Shown here piece by piece: positions 8,322-17,084 of a stretch of DNA of 64,000 nucleotides (its first letter is position 1; each line of letters opens with the position of its first letter). The notes below the pieces were generated by a model, which saw only the letters and a program-made list of their open reading frames with translations, made no database searches and was not told where the DNA came from. Source of the stretch: Xanthomonas indica (GTDB lineage Bacteria; Pseudomonadota; Gammaproteobacteria; Xanthomonadales; Xanthomonadaceae); NCBI RefSeq assembly GCF_040529045.1, contig NZ_CP131914.1:476001-540000 (forward strand), read 5' to 3'. The position numbers and the translations under genes are program-made.

Positions 8322-9236
8322 CTACCGCAACGCCCCCAACACCCACGCCCAGGCCGGCAAGGTGACCAGCGACAGCAGGATGCCGTAGCCGACCAGGGCC
8401 GCGGCCAGGCGCGGGGCGAGGCGATGCGAGATCGCCAGCAGCGCGGCGGTGATCATGGTCGGCATCGCCGACTCCAGCACGTTGGCCTGCAGCGCCTGCC
8501 CGCGCAGGCCCAGCGCCAACGACAGCGGCCAGGCCAGGGCGGGCAACAGCAGCAGCTTCAAGACCAGGCCAGCGGCGAGCGGCGCCAGTTCCTCGCGCGG
8601 CAGCCGCAACTGGATCGAGAAGCCCACCGCTAGCATCACCAGCGGCAGCATCGCGTCGGCCAGGTGCTGCAGGCCGGAGGCGATCCAGGCCGGCGGCTGC
8701 GCCGGCATCAGGGTCAGCGCGAACGCCAGCGCCCACAGCGGCGGGAAACGCGCCATGCGTAACAAGGTCTGCCGCGGCGACGGCGGCGCCTCGCCGCTGT
8801 AGCGCGCCAGCACGTACAGGCCGAAGCTGGACAGCAGCACGAAGGTGCCGAACTGGTCATAGACGACCGCATACGGCAAGGCCGCTTCGCCGAGCAGTGC
8901 GCGCACCATCGGGTAGCCGATGAAGCTGGAATTGGCCAGCGCCACGCACAGCAGCAGCACCGCCTGCTGCTCGCGGCGCAGCCGCAGCGGCCCGCGCAAG
9001 GCCAGCATCGCCAGCACGCTCACGCCGGTCAGCAGCCATGGGGTCAGCATCAGCCCGAGCAGGTCCAGGTTGAACTGCAGGCGCGGCACGTAGATCAGCA
9101 CCGAGGCGGGCAGGCACAGGTACAGCACCACGCCGTTGAGCACTTCGGTGGTGTTGGCCGGCAATACGCGCAGGCGCGCGAACAGCTTGCCGAGCGCCAG
9201 CATGGCCAGAATCAGGGCAAAGGCATCGAAGGCCAT
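8322..9236 (-). CDS. AEC (auxin efflux carrier) family transporter
   Basis: This 304-residue protein is almost entirely hydrophobic, with about ten predicted membrane spans in two groups separated by a short polar loop, as in the AEC/Mem_trans family of bacterial transporters. Typical features are the opening helix FALILAMLALGKLFARL, the VVLYLCLPASVLIY segment with its conserved Pro, the LANSSFIGYPMV loop and LESAMPTMITAALLA in the second half. Bacterial members export malate, malonate or other carboxylates; the substrate here is unknown. It has no operon partner: the gene upstream (TPR protein) ends 325 bp away, and downstream is a convergent gene. Confidence 0.85.
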   Translation of the reverse strand: MAFDAFALILAMLALGKLFARLRVLPANTTEVLNGVVLYLCLPASVLIYVPRLQFNLDLLGLMLTPWLLTGVSVLAMLALRGPLRLRREQQAVLLLCVALANSSFIGYPMVRALLGEAALPYAVVYDQFGTFVLLSSFGLYVLARYSGEAPPSPRQTLLRMARFPPLWALAFALTLMPAQPPAWIASGLQHLADAMLPLVMLAVGFSIQLRLPREELAPLAAGLVLKLLLLPALAWPLSLALGLRGQALQANVLESAMPTMITAALLAISHRLAPRLAAALVGYGILLSLVTLPAWAWVLGALR

Positions 9237-9561
9237 CGCGACAACGCAACTCGACGAGAATCGGCCCGCATCATCGCATGCGCTGTGTGGACGCGATGGA
9301 GGCGCGGCCGCCGCGGCCGCGCCGACGTGCCGGCGCGTGGCAGATCAACGATGGCGATCGTGATCCGCCACGCGCGGGGCATGCCGGCCCACCAGCGCCG
9401 CGTCGGCAGCGCCTGCGCGGGCCGCACCACGCACGGTGCGACGCGTTGGCGTTGCGCCTCAAACGGCAGGAAACGCGAAGGCGACAGCCGCATCGCCTTC
9501 GACGCAGGCCTCGACGCGCGCCCTGCCCTGCCCTGCCGCGGCGGGCGCGCTGCGCGCCGGC
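9237..9561. other. Intergenic region with a GC hairpin
   Basis: This gap separates the end of the TPR-protein gene from the start of the AEC carrier gene, both on the minus strand. It contains a perfect 10-bp stem with a 3-nt loop at about 9301-9323 (GGCGCGGCCG paired with CGGCCGCGCC) but no T-rich tail. It presumably also holds the AEC promoter. No convincing gene was found. Confidence 0.5.
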
Positions 9562-10203
9562 TCAGGGCCAGGCGGGCGGCGCGGCCTTCCAGGCGGCCTG
9601 CACCTCGGCCAGGGTGGCGCGCTCGTCGTCGCGCCAGGTCGGCAGCAGCGCGGCGAAATCGGCGCCGGCGCCCCACTTGTCCGGCCAGGTGCGTGCCGCC
9701 GCGGCGTACCACTTCACCGCCTCGTCCTTGCGCTGCAACCGCCACAGTGCCAGCGCCAGGGTCGGCGGGATCCAGTCCGGTGCCGCCGGGCGGCCGTTGA
9801 CCAGGGCGCTCCACTCGTTCAACGCGCGCCCCGGGTCGCCGGCGCGCAGCAGGTCCCAGCCGTAGTTCCACTGCACCTGGCGCCGCTGCATGCCGGCGGG
9901 CAGGCCATGCAGCGCCGCCTGGTACAACTGTTCGCCCAGTTCCCGGCGGCCACCGGCCATGGCGATGCCGGCCAGTTGCGCCCGTGCCTCGTTGGCGTCG
10001 GGGTTGCGCTGCACGGTGCTGGCCAGGCGATCGACCAGGGCCTCGCCGCTGCCGGCGATGGCGGTCACCGGACGCGTGGTGCTGCGGTCTTCGTCGAAAT
10101 AGAACTCTTTCGGTGCCGGCAATGCCTGCGCCCGCACGCTGGCCGCGGTGGCCAGACCGATGCAGGCCAGCATCGCGGCCACTGCGTATGTGTATGCCTT
10201 CAC
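9562..10203 (-). CDS. exported TPR-like protein of unknown function
   Basis: The product of about 213 residues has a signal peptide (KAYTYAVAAMLACIGLATAASVRAQ) and then alpha-helical repeats resembling tetratricopeptide units: NPDANEARAQLAGIAMAGG, the RRQVQWNYGWDLLRAGDPG segment and WIPPTLALALWRLQRKDEA. The last helix is rich in Trp and Ala. TPR repeats usually mediate protein contacts; location is probably periplasmic. Two GTG starts are possible. The one at 10203 was chosen because an AGGGGA ribosome site lies about 7 bp upstream; GTG 10233 would add ten residues. The gene is divergent from the indolepyruvate oxidoreductase gene. Its function is not recognised. Confidence 0.65.
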   Translation of the reverse strand: MKAYTYAVAAMLACIGLATAASVRAQALPAPKEFYFDEDRSTTRPVTAIAGSGEALVDRLASTVQRNPDANEARAQLAGIAMAGGRRELGEQLYQAALHGLPAGMQRRQVQWNYGWDLLRAGDPGRALNEWSALVNGRPAAPDWIPPTLALALWRLQRKDEAVKWYAAAARTWPDKWGAGADFAALLPTWRDDERATLAEVQAAWKAAPPAWP

Positions 10204-10363
10204 TGCTGCAATCCCCTGGAGTGATCCCCTCACCCAGGTCCCATCCTACCGTGCCCGCGCCGCCGTGGACGAGAACGAGCGCAAAAATCGCCGCTGATAC
10301 AATCGGGGCGATCGCGCGCGGCAGGCGCTGCGCGCCCGCCAGCCTTCCATTTCCGGGCAAGCC

Positions 10364-13300
10364 ATGAACCGCATCGCCGATCCGCGTCCGTCGTCCTCCC
10401 TCGCCGCAGCGGCTGCCGACGGCGTGGATACCGGCTATACGCTGGAAGACAAGTACACCCGCACCGATGGCCGCATCTATCTGTCCGGCGTGCAGGCGCT
10501 GGTGCGACTGCCGCTGATGCAGCAGCTGCGCGACCGCGCCGCCGGGCTGAACACCGGCGGCTTCGTCAGCGGCTACCGCGGCAGCCCGCTGGGCGGGTTC
10601 GACCTGGAACTGTGGCGCGCGCGCAAGCACCTGGACGCGGCCAAGGTGGTGTTCAAGCCCGGGCTCAACGAGGACCTGGGCGCGACCATGGTCTGGGGCA
10701 CGCAGCAGACCAATCTCTTCCCCGGCGCGCGCGTGGATGGCGTGTACGCCATGTGGTACGGCAAGGGCCCGGGCGTAGACCGCTGCGGCGACGTGTTCAA
10801 GCACGGCAACGCCGCCGGCACCTCGCGCCACGGCGGCGTGCTGGCGCTGGCCGCCGACGACCATGCCTGCCGCAGCTCGACCCTGCCGCACGGCTCGGAG
10901 GACGAGTTCGTCAGCGCGATGATGCCGGTGCTCAATCCGGCCGGCGTGCAGGACATCCTCGACATGGGCCTGCTCGGCTGGGCGATGAGCCGCTACACCG
11001 GGCGCTGGATCGGCTTCAAGACCATCGCCGAGACGGTGGAATCCTCGGCCTCGGTGCAGGTGGATCCGTTCGCGCGGCAGATCGTGCTGCCGGAGGATTT
11101 CGAACTGCCGCCGGGCGGCCTCAACATCCGCTGGCCGGATCCGCCGCTGGACCAGGAGATGCGCCTGCACCGCTACGCCGTGCGCGCCGCGCAGGCCTTC
11201 GCCCGCGCCAACGGCATCGACCGGACGGTGATGGATGCGCCGCAGGCGCGGCTGGGCATCGTCACCACCGGCAAGAGCTACCTGGACGTGCTGCAGGCGC
11301 TGGAATACCTGGGCCTGGACGCCGACGCCTGCGCGCGCATCGGCATCCGCGTGTACAAGGTGGGCATGACCTGGCCGCTGGAGCCGCTGGGCATCGCCGC
11401 GTTCGCGCGCGGGCTGCAGGACATCGTCGTGGTGGAGGAGAAGAAGGCCTTCATCGAGCGGCAGATGAAGGAGCAGTTCTACAACTGGCCGGCCAGCGCC
11501 GGCCCGCGCCCGAGCGTCGTCGGCAAGTACGACGAGGCCGGCGAATGGATCCTGCCGTCCACCGGCGAACTGACCCCGGCCACCATCGCCGGGGTGATCG
11601 GCAAGCGCATCCTGCGCCTGCCGCAGTCCGCTGCGCTCGACACCGCGTCGATCGAGCAGCGGCTGCGCTGGATGGAGGCCAAGGAAGCGGAAATGGCGCT
11701 GCCGCGCGCCAACTTCCCGCGTGTGCCGCACTACTGCTCCGGCTGCCCGCACAACACCTCCACGGTGGTGCCGGAGGGATCGCGGGCGATGGCCGGCATC
11801 GGCTGCCACTACATGGTGACGTGGATGGACCGCGCCACCGACACCTTCACCCACATGGGCGGCGAAGGCGTCACCTGGGCCGGGCAGGCGCCGTTCACCG
11901 ACACCCCGCACGTGTTCCAGAACCTGGGCGACGGCACCTATTTCCACAGCGGCTCGCTGGCGATCCGCCAGTCGATCGCCGCTGGCGTCAACATCACCTA
12001 CAAGATCCTCTACAACGACGCGGTGGCGATGACCGGCGGGCAGCCGGTGGACGGCACCCTCAGCGTGCCCGACATCGCCCGACAGATGCGTGCCGAAGGC
12101 GTGCACACCATCGCCCTGGTCAGCGACGACATCGGCAAGTGGACGCGGCGCCGCGAGCTGTTCCCCAGCGACGTGGACTTCCACGACCGCAGCGAGCTGG
12201 ACGCGGTGCAGCGGCGCCTGCGCGAGGTCAAGGGCACCAGCGTGCTGATCTACGACCAGACCTGCGCCACCGAGAAGCGGCGCCGGCGCAAGCGCGGCAA
12301 GCTGCCCGATCCGCCCAAGCGCGTGCTGGTCAACTCGCTGGTCTGCGAAGGCTGCGGCGACTGCGGCGAGAAGAGCTTCTGCGTGTCGGTGCTGCCGAAG
12401 GAGACCGAGTACGGGCGCAAGCGCCAGATCGACCAGTCCAGCTGCAACAAGGACTATTCCTGCGTGTCCGGGTTCTGCCCCAGCTTCGTCACCGTGCACG
12501 GCGGGCAGCCGCGCAAGGGCCGCAAGGCCGAGGCCGCGGCGCTGCTGGAGCAGCTGCCGGCGCCGAGCTTCCGCAGCGACCTGCGCCAGCCCTGGAACAT
12601 CCTCATCACCGGCGTCGGCGGCACCGGCGTGGTCACCATCGGCGCGCTGCTGGGCATGGCCGGACACCTGGAGGGCAAGGGCGCCAGCGTGCTCGACCAG
12701 ACCGGCCTGGCGCAGAAGGGCGGCGCCGTCACCACGCATATCCGCATCGCGCGGCAGCCGGAGGACCTGCACGCGGTGCGCATCGCCGCCGGCGAGGCCG
12801 ACCTGGTGCTGGGCTGCGACATGGTGGTGGTCAACGACTACTGGGCGCTGTCCAAGGTGCGTGGCGATCGCTCGCAGGTGGTGCTCAACAGCTACGAGGC
12901 GATGCCCGGCACCTTCACCACGCATCCGGACATGCGGTTCCCCGCCGCCGAGATCATTGCCGGCGTGCGCCTGGCGCTGGGCGGGCGCGACCCGCTGCTG
13001 CTCGACGCCACGCAACTGGCCACCGCGCTGCTCGGCGACGCCATTGCCAGCAACCTGTTCATGCTCGGCTACGCCTGGCAGCAAGGCCTGGTGCCGCTGT
13101 CGCACGCGGCGCTGATGCGCGCGATCGAACTCAACGGCGCAGCGGTGGCGATGAACCAGCAGGCGTTCGCCTGGGGCCGCCTGGCGGCGCTGGACCTGCC
13201 GGCGGTGCGACGCGCGGCGGGTCTCGCCGATCCGACCGCGGATGAGGGCGAACGCCAGGCGCTGGGCCTGCAGCAGCTGCCGCCGGGCGAGTGGGAGGGC

Positions 13301-14086
13301 CACGAGGCGGGCGCCAGCGCCGCGCCGCGCAATCCGCCCAATCCGCGTCCGGCACGCGAGCTGCCGGCCGCCGCCGACAGCGGCGACACCGGCCACGCGC
13401 CGCTGGACGACAGCCGCCTGTCGCGCTCGCTGCACGAACTGGTCGCGCGCCGCCATGCCTTCCTGGTCGACTACCAGGACGCCGCCTACGCCACACGCTA
13501 CACCGCGCTGGTGGAGCGCGTGCGCGCCGCCGAGCAGCGCGTGGCCCCGGCCTCGACCGCGCTGACCGAAGCGGTGGCGCGTTATGCGTTCAAGCTGATG
13601 GCCTACAAGGACGAGTACGAAGTGGCGCGGCTGTACACCAGCGGCGCGTTCGCGCAGCAGGTGCAGGCACAGTTCGAGGGCGACTACCGGCTGCGCTTCC
13701 ACCTGGCGCCGCCGCTGTTTGCGAAGAAGGACGAACACGGCCGGCTGCGCAAGCGCGAATACGGCCCGTGGATGTTCACCGCGTTCAAGTGGCTGGCCAA
13801 GCTGCGGCGGCTGCGCGGCGGTGCCTTCGACGTGTTCGGCTACAGCGCCGAGCGGCGCGGCGAACGGCAGTTGATCGCCGACTACGTCGCCACCGTGGAC
13901 GAACTGCTGCAGCGGCTGCAGGCGGACAACCTGGCGCTGGCGGTGCAGATCGCCAGCATCCCGGAACATATCCGCGGCTACGGCCACGTCAAGGAAGCGC
14001 ACCTGCACGACGCCAAGCAGCGCGAAGCGCGGCTGTTGGCGACCTGGCGCAATCCCAAGGCGCTGCATATCGTGCAGGCGGCCTGA
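10364..14086 (+). CDS. indolepyruvate:ferredoxin oxidoreductase, single-chain fusion
   Basis: The 1240-residue protein combines the parts of 2-oxoacid:ferredoxin oxidoreductases in one chain. An N-terminal pyrimidine-binding half (GYRGSPLGGFDLELW near residue 65, then FKPGLNEDLGATM) is followed by the thiamine pyrophosphate half (HYCSGCPHNTSTVVPEG and GIGCHYMVTWMDR). A cysteine-rich segment near 660-705 (CEGCGDCGEKSFC and CNKDYSCVSGFCP) should bind a 4Fe-4S cluster. From about residue 745 there is a gamma-type domain (ITGVGGTGVVTIGALLGMAG), then a DUF6537-like C-terminus. The enzyme oxidatively decarboxylates aryl pyruvates or related 2-oxoacids and reduces a ferredoxin. It is monocistronic, divergent from the TPR gene and convergent with the glycine-zipper gene. 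Confidence 0.9.
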   Translation: MNRIADPRPSSSLAAAAADGVDTGYTLEDKYTRTDGRIYLSGVQALVRLPLMQQLRDRAAGLNTGGFVSGYRGSPLGGFDLELWRARKHLDAAKVVFKPGLNEDLGATMVWGTQQTNLFPGARVDGVYAMWYGKGPGVDRCGDVFKHGNAAGTSRHGGVLALAADDHACRSSTLPHGSEDEFVSAMMPVLNPAGVQDILDMGLLGWAMSRYTGRWIGFKTIAETVESSASVQVDPFARQIVLPEDFELPPGGLNIRWPDPPLDQEMRLHRYAVRAAQAFARANGIDRTVMDAPQARLGIVTTGKSYLDVLQALEYLGLDADACARIGIRVYKVGMTWPLEPLGIAAFARGLQDIVVVEEKKAFIERQMKEQFYNWPASAGPRPSVVGKYDEAGEWILPSTGELTPATIAGVIGKRILRLPQSAALDTASIEQRLRWMEAKEAEMALPRANFPRVPHYCSGCPHNTSTVVPEGSRAMAGIGCHYMVTWMDRATDTFTHMGGEGVTWAGQAPFTDTPHVFQNLGDGTYFHSGSLAIRQSIAAGVNITYKILYNDAVAMTGGQPVDGTLSVPDIARQMRAEGVHTIALVSDDIGKWTRRRELFPSDVDFHDRSELDAVQRRLREVKGTSVLIYDQTCATEKRRRRKRGKLPDPPKRVLVNSLVCEGCGDCGEKSFCVSVLPKETEYGRKRQIDQSSCNKDYSCVSGFCPSFVTVHGGQPRKGRKAEAAALLEQLPAPSFRSDLRQPWNILITGVGGTGVVTIGALLGMAGHLEGKGASVLDQTGLAQKGGAVTTHIRIARQPEDLHAVRIAAGEADLVLGCDMVVVNDYWALSKVRGDRSQVVLNSYEAMPGTFTTHPDMRFPAAEIIAGVRLALGGRDPLLLDATQLATALLGDAIASNLFMLGYAWQQGLVPLSHAALMRAIELNGAAVAMNQQAFAWGRLAALDLPAVRRAAGLADPTADEGERQALGLQQLPPGEWEGHEAGASAAPRNPPNPRPARELPAAADSGDTGHAPLDDSRLSRSLHELVARRHAFLVDYQDAAYATRYTALVERVRAAEQRVAPASTALTEAVARYAFKLMAYKDEYEVARLYTSGAFAQQVQAQFEGDYRLRFHLAPPLFAKKDEHGRLRKREYGPWMFTAFKWLAKLRRLRGGAFDVFGYSAERRGERQLIADYVATVDELLQRLQADNLALAVQIASIPEHIRGYGHVKEAHLHDAKQREARLLATWRNPKALHIVQAA

Positions 14087-14499
14087 GGCAGCCAGTCACG
14101 TCGGCATCGCCGTGGGTGGCGGTGCCGGTCGTGGCGATGACGCAGGCCGCGGGATGCTTGGTGTGCGGCGTAAATAGCGTCGCGGCTGAAGCCGCTCCTA
14201 CAACACCATTATCCGCTTTGCGTAGGAGCGGCTTCAGCCGCGACCTCGGATGTCGTCATCGCGCCGGACTGCCGAATGACTTCCGGGGAACATCTTTGGA
14301 CCACTGCCCGTGTGGCAGGGTCGTAGCGTGGCCCTGATTCTCGGGTACCGGAAGCACTGCGCGTCGGGACTGAAGTCCCTCCCACAGAAAACACTCCCGC
14401 ATACGGCGCAGCGGCCGCGCATATCCGGCCGCTGCGCCGACGGAAGGCGCAATTCAATCGGGCGCCGCTGGCGGCAACCCGATCGAACGCGTGTCGACG
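14087..14499. other. Convergent intergenic region with repeats
   Basis: This 413-bp gap lies between two convergent genes. It contains the inverted REP pair described separately and, at about 14368-14388, a short related palindromic unit (GGGACTGAAGTCCCTCCCAC). No gene or promoter was recognised. Confidence 0.6.
14179..14244. repeat. REPIN-like inverted pair of 23-bp REP units
   Basis: Two 23-bp units in perfect inverted orientation (14179-14201 and 14222-14244) flank a 20-nt loop. Each arm starts or ends with GTAGGAGCGGCTTCAGCC and is identical to the single unit at 8061. The RNA from either strand would form a 23-bp hairpin. The arrangement matches REP doublets (REPINs), which are spread by RAYT transposases in related bacteria. 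It lies between convergent genes. Confidence 0.8.
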
Positions 14500-15282
14500 T
14501 CAGACCCGCGGATCGGGCGGATTGCCGCGGCCAGGGCGATCGTAGCGATCCGAATCGAAGGCTTCGCGCACGGCGGCCTTGGCCTGCGCCCAGCTCAGCC
14601 GCGAGCGGTCCTTGACGCGCTCCCAGCCGCTTTCCAGATCCGATTCCAGGCGGTCGTCCCAGACGCGATCGCGGTAGCGGCTGCGCGCCTGCACGCCATA
14701 GCGGTAGGCCGGGCGGTAGTCGTCGTAGCTGCTGTCGGTGCCGCGGTAGTCCACGGTGTCGAAGCGCTCGGCGTAGTAGCGGTCGCTGTCCTCGTAGGTG
14801 CGGTAGGTGGCGTCGGCGCGCTCCCAGGAGTCGCGCGCGGCCAGTCGCGCCTCGTCCCACTCCAGGCGCGAGTCGCCGCGGCGCGTGCCCCAGTCATGCG
14901 ACAGTTCGCGCTCGTGTTCGTCCCAGGTGCGCGAGGGATACTGCTCGCGCGCCTGCAGGCCCAGGCCGTAGGCCGCGGCATAGTCGCGGTCGTAGTCGTA
15001 ATCGGCCTTGGCGTAGTCGCGGTTGCGGTACTCCTCGCGCCAGTAGGCGTCCTCGCCGGTGGGGTCGATGCGCTCGGCCACGCCCTTGCCCGCGGCCGCG
15101 CCGGCGACCACGCCCACCGCTGCGCCGATCAGGGTGCCGAGCGGCCCGAATACGGTGCCGGCCAGTGCGCCCGCGGCCACGCCGCCGGCGGTGCCGCCGA
15201 TGCCGACGCCGACCGGATGCGAACCCGGGGTGCCAGAAATCGGGTCGCGATTGAGATCGCGGGCTTTGTCGTTGTTGTCCAT
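14500..15282 (-). CDS. glycine-zipper protein, unknown function
   Basis: The 260-residue product begins MDNNDKARDLNRDP. An uninterrupted Gly/Ala segment (GVGIGGTAGGVAAGALAGTV and onward, about residues 25-70) is a glycine zipper that could insert in a membrane. The rest is hydrophilic and rich in Tyr, Asp, Arg and Trp, with internal repetition: AAAYGLGLQAREQYPSRTWD resembles YRYGVQARSRYRDRVWD about 85 residues later, so the C-terminal part looks duplicated. The ATG at 15282 was chosen because the extension upstream lacks this composition and the known family opening is short and acidic. It resembles stress-related envelope proteins but its role is not known. Confidence 0.7.
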   Translation of the reverse strand: MDNNDKARDLNRDPISGTPGSHPVGVGIGGTAGGVAAGALAGTVFGPLGTLIGAAVGVVAGAAAGKGVAERIDPTGEDAYWREEYRNRDYAKADYDYDRDYAAAYGLGLQAREQYPSRTWDEHERELSHDWGTRRGDSRLEWDEARLAARDSWERADATYRTYEDSDRYYAERFDTVDYRGTDSSYDDYRPAYRYGVQARSRYRDRVWDDRLESDLESGWERVKDRSRLSWAQAKAAVREAFDSDRYDRPGRGNPPDPRV

Positions 15283-15480
15283 GGGAACGCTCCGTGGCGA
15301 AGGAAGGAAGCACCGGCCGCAGGCCCGTTCGGCGGCGGCAGGTGTCTGCGCACAGTCGCAAGCGCGCGGTGAATCCATCGTGGCACCACGGTGAACCCGC
15401 CATGAGGGCAATGGTGCGTCTTCGTCACCTGGAAGCAACGCGCGGCCGACGGATCGATCGCACGCGGTGATCAGCCACGC

Positions 15481-16081
15481 CTAGCCGCGGCGCCAGACCA
15501 GGCAGCGATTGTTGGCCGGCATCGCCACGTCGTCCTGCAGCACCAGCCCCTGTGCCTGCGCCAGCGCATCCACCGCCTCGGCATCGCGGATGCCGCTGGC
15601 CGGGTCGCGCGCCTTCAGCCACGCATCGAAGTCGCGATTGCTGTCGCTGGTGAAGGTGCCCGTAATTGAATGGGCCGTACACGGCCAGCAAAGCGTCGCT
15701 GCTGTTCGCCAACAACGAGCCGACCCCGGCGAAGAACGCCTGCACCGCGTCCCAACCCATGATGTGCAAGGTGTTCGCGGTGAACACCGCATCGTAGCCG
15801 CCGCGCGGCCATGGCCCTTCACGCACGTCCAGCGCCAGCACCGGCGGCGTGTTCGGCAGCGCCGCCGCTTCCAGCCACTGCGCGATGCCGGGCAGGTGCT
15901 CGGCGCGCTCGCTGCATTGCCAACTCAAATGCGGCAGCGCCGCGGCGAAATGCACCGCATGCTGGCCGGTGCCGCTGCCGATCTCCAGCACGCGGCGGCG
16001 GTCGGCGAACTGGCGCTGCAGCACCTGCAGGATCGGATCGCGGTTGCGGTCGCAGGAGGGGGCGTAGGGTCGATCGCTCAT
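15481..16081 (-). pseudogene. DUF938 SAM-dependent methyltransferase, frameshifted
   Basis: The 5' part encodes a DUF938 methyltransferase from MSDRPYAPSCDRNRDPILQ through the SAM site VLEIGSGTGQHA, FTANTLHIMGW and LAVYGPFNYG. The family's next residues (GTFTSDSNRDFDAWLKARD) are present only in another frame, which then continues to LVWRRG and a stop at 15481. The reading frame therefore breaks at the GGG run at 15659-15661 (minus-strand GGG). A one-base insertion, or loss of two bases, would explain it. The uninterrupted frame instead continues into unrelated residues to 15425. Either the gene is inactive or the G run holds a sequencing error. Its N-terminus and spacing are otherwise normal. 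Confidence 0.75.
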
Positions 16082-16154
16082 CGTGTCGTGCACCTGGGTG
16101 CGCCGGGCAGTGCCGCGACGCCACACCGCGGCGCGTGCGGTAGCGACAGGCGGC

Positions 16155-16982
16155 TCATCCGCGCGAGCGCACGAAGATGCGCTTGCCGCCACCTTCGTTG
16201 CCGCGCTCCTCCAGTTCGAAGTGCGACGACAGCCGGCGCAGCAGGTCGCTGAGCTTCTTGTGGCCGTACAGGCGCGGATCGAAATCCGGCCGCACCTTGT
16301 TCAGATAGCTGCCGACGCTGCCGAGTCCGGCCCAGCCCTGGTCGTCGGAGGCTTCCTCGATCGCCTGCCGCAGCAGGGTCAGTGGCGCCGCGGCCTTGGT
16401 CTCGGTCGGCACGGGCGCCGGCTCGGGTTTGGCCGGCGTCGTGGCGGGCTTCTTGCGGCCCTTGGCCGCCGGCTTGGCGGCCGCGGCAGCGGGCTTGGCC
16501 GGCTCGGCGGCACTGGCCTCGCTGCGCAGCACTTCGGTGTAGATGAACTTGTCGCAGGCCTGCACGAACGCATCCGGGGTCTTGCGCTCGCCGAACCCAT
16601 ACACCGTCGGCCCCTCCTCGCGCAGGCGCTGCGCCAGGCGGGTGAAGTCGCTGTCGCTGGAGACCAGGCAGAAGCCGTCGAAGCGACCGGTGTAGAGCAG
16701 GTCCATCGCGTCGATGATCAGCGAGCTGTCGGTGGCGTTCTTGCCGCTGGTGTAGGCGAACTGCTGCACCGGGCTGATCGAGTGCTTCAGCAGGGCCTGC
16801 TTCCACTGGGTCATGCGCGTGCTGGTGAAATCGCCGTAGATGCGCTTGACGCTGGCCACGCCGTACTTGGCGACCTCGGCAAGCAGGCCTTCGATCACCG
16901 ACGGCTGCGCATTGTCGGCGTCGATCAGCACCGCCAGCCGCGGCTGGTCGTCGTCGCTGTCGGAACGGTGGCGGGTTTTCAT
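16155..16982 (-). CDS. NYN (PIN-like) nuclease domain plus OST-HTH/LOTUS domain protein
   Basis: The 275-residue cytoplasmic protein has an N-terminal NYN domain with the acidic motifs expected for a metal-dependent PIN-like nuclease: AVLIDADNAQ (about residues 17-26), IIDAMDLLYTGRFDGF and LVSSDSDFTRL. A Lys/Ala/Pro-rich linker (about 160-195) leads to a C-terminal OST-HTH/LOTUS domain ending in FELEERGNEGGGKRIFVRSRG, a fold that binds RNA. This pairing is known in bacteria and in eukaryotic Limkain/MARF1-type proteins; the bacterial target RNA is unknown. The ATG at 16982 starts immediately before the basic and acidic leader MKTRHRSDSDDD. It lies between the methyltransferase remnant and an esterase gene. 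Confidence 0.85.
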   Translation of the reverse strand: MKTRHRSDSDDDQPRLAVLIDADNAQPSVIEGLLAEVAKYGVASVKRIYGDFTSTRMTQWKQALLKHSISPVQQFAYTSGKNATDSSLIIDAMDLLYTGRFDGFCLVSSDSDFTRLAQRLREEGPTVYGFGERKTPDAFVQACDKFIYTEVLRSEASAAEPAKPAAAAAKPAAKGRKKPATTPAKPEPAPVPTETKAAAPLTLLRQAIEEASDDQGWAGLGSVGSYLNKVRPDFDPRLYGHKKLSDLLRRLSSHFELEERGNEGGGKRIFVRSRG

Positions 16983-17084
16983 GGCAAAGCACCTGGCAGG
17001 AAACGGGGTTGAAGGCGGCCGCAGGGCAGCGGCCGCCACTGTGCCACCGCCACGCCGCGACGGCCAGTCGCGAAGCAGCGCCGC

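Noticed and set aside
9212..14068. Very long open frame on the minus strand opposite the indolepyruvate oxidoreductase gene
   Set aside because: High GC content leaves few stops in the antisense frames. The translation is rich in Arg, His, Gln and Ala without domains, while the plus strand encodes an obvious enzyme.
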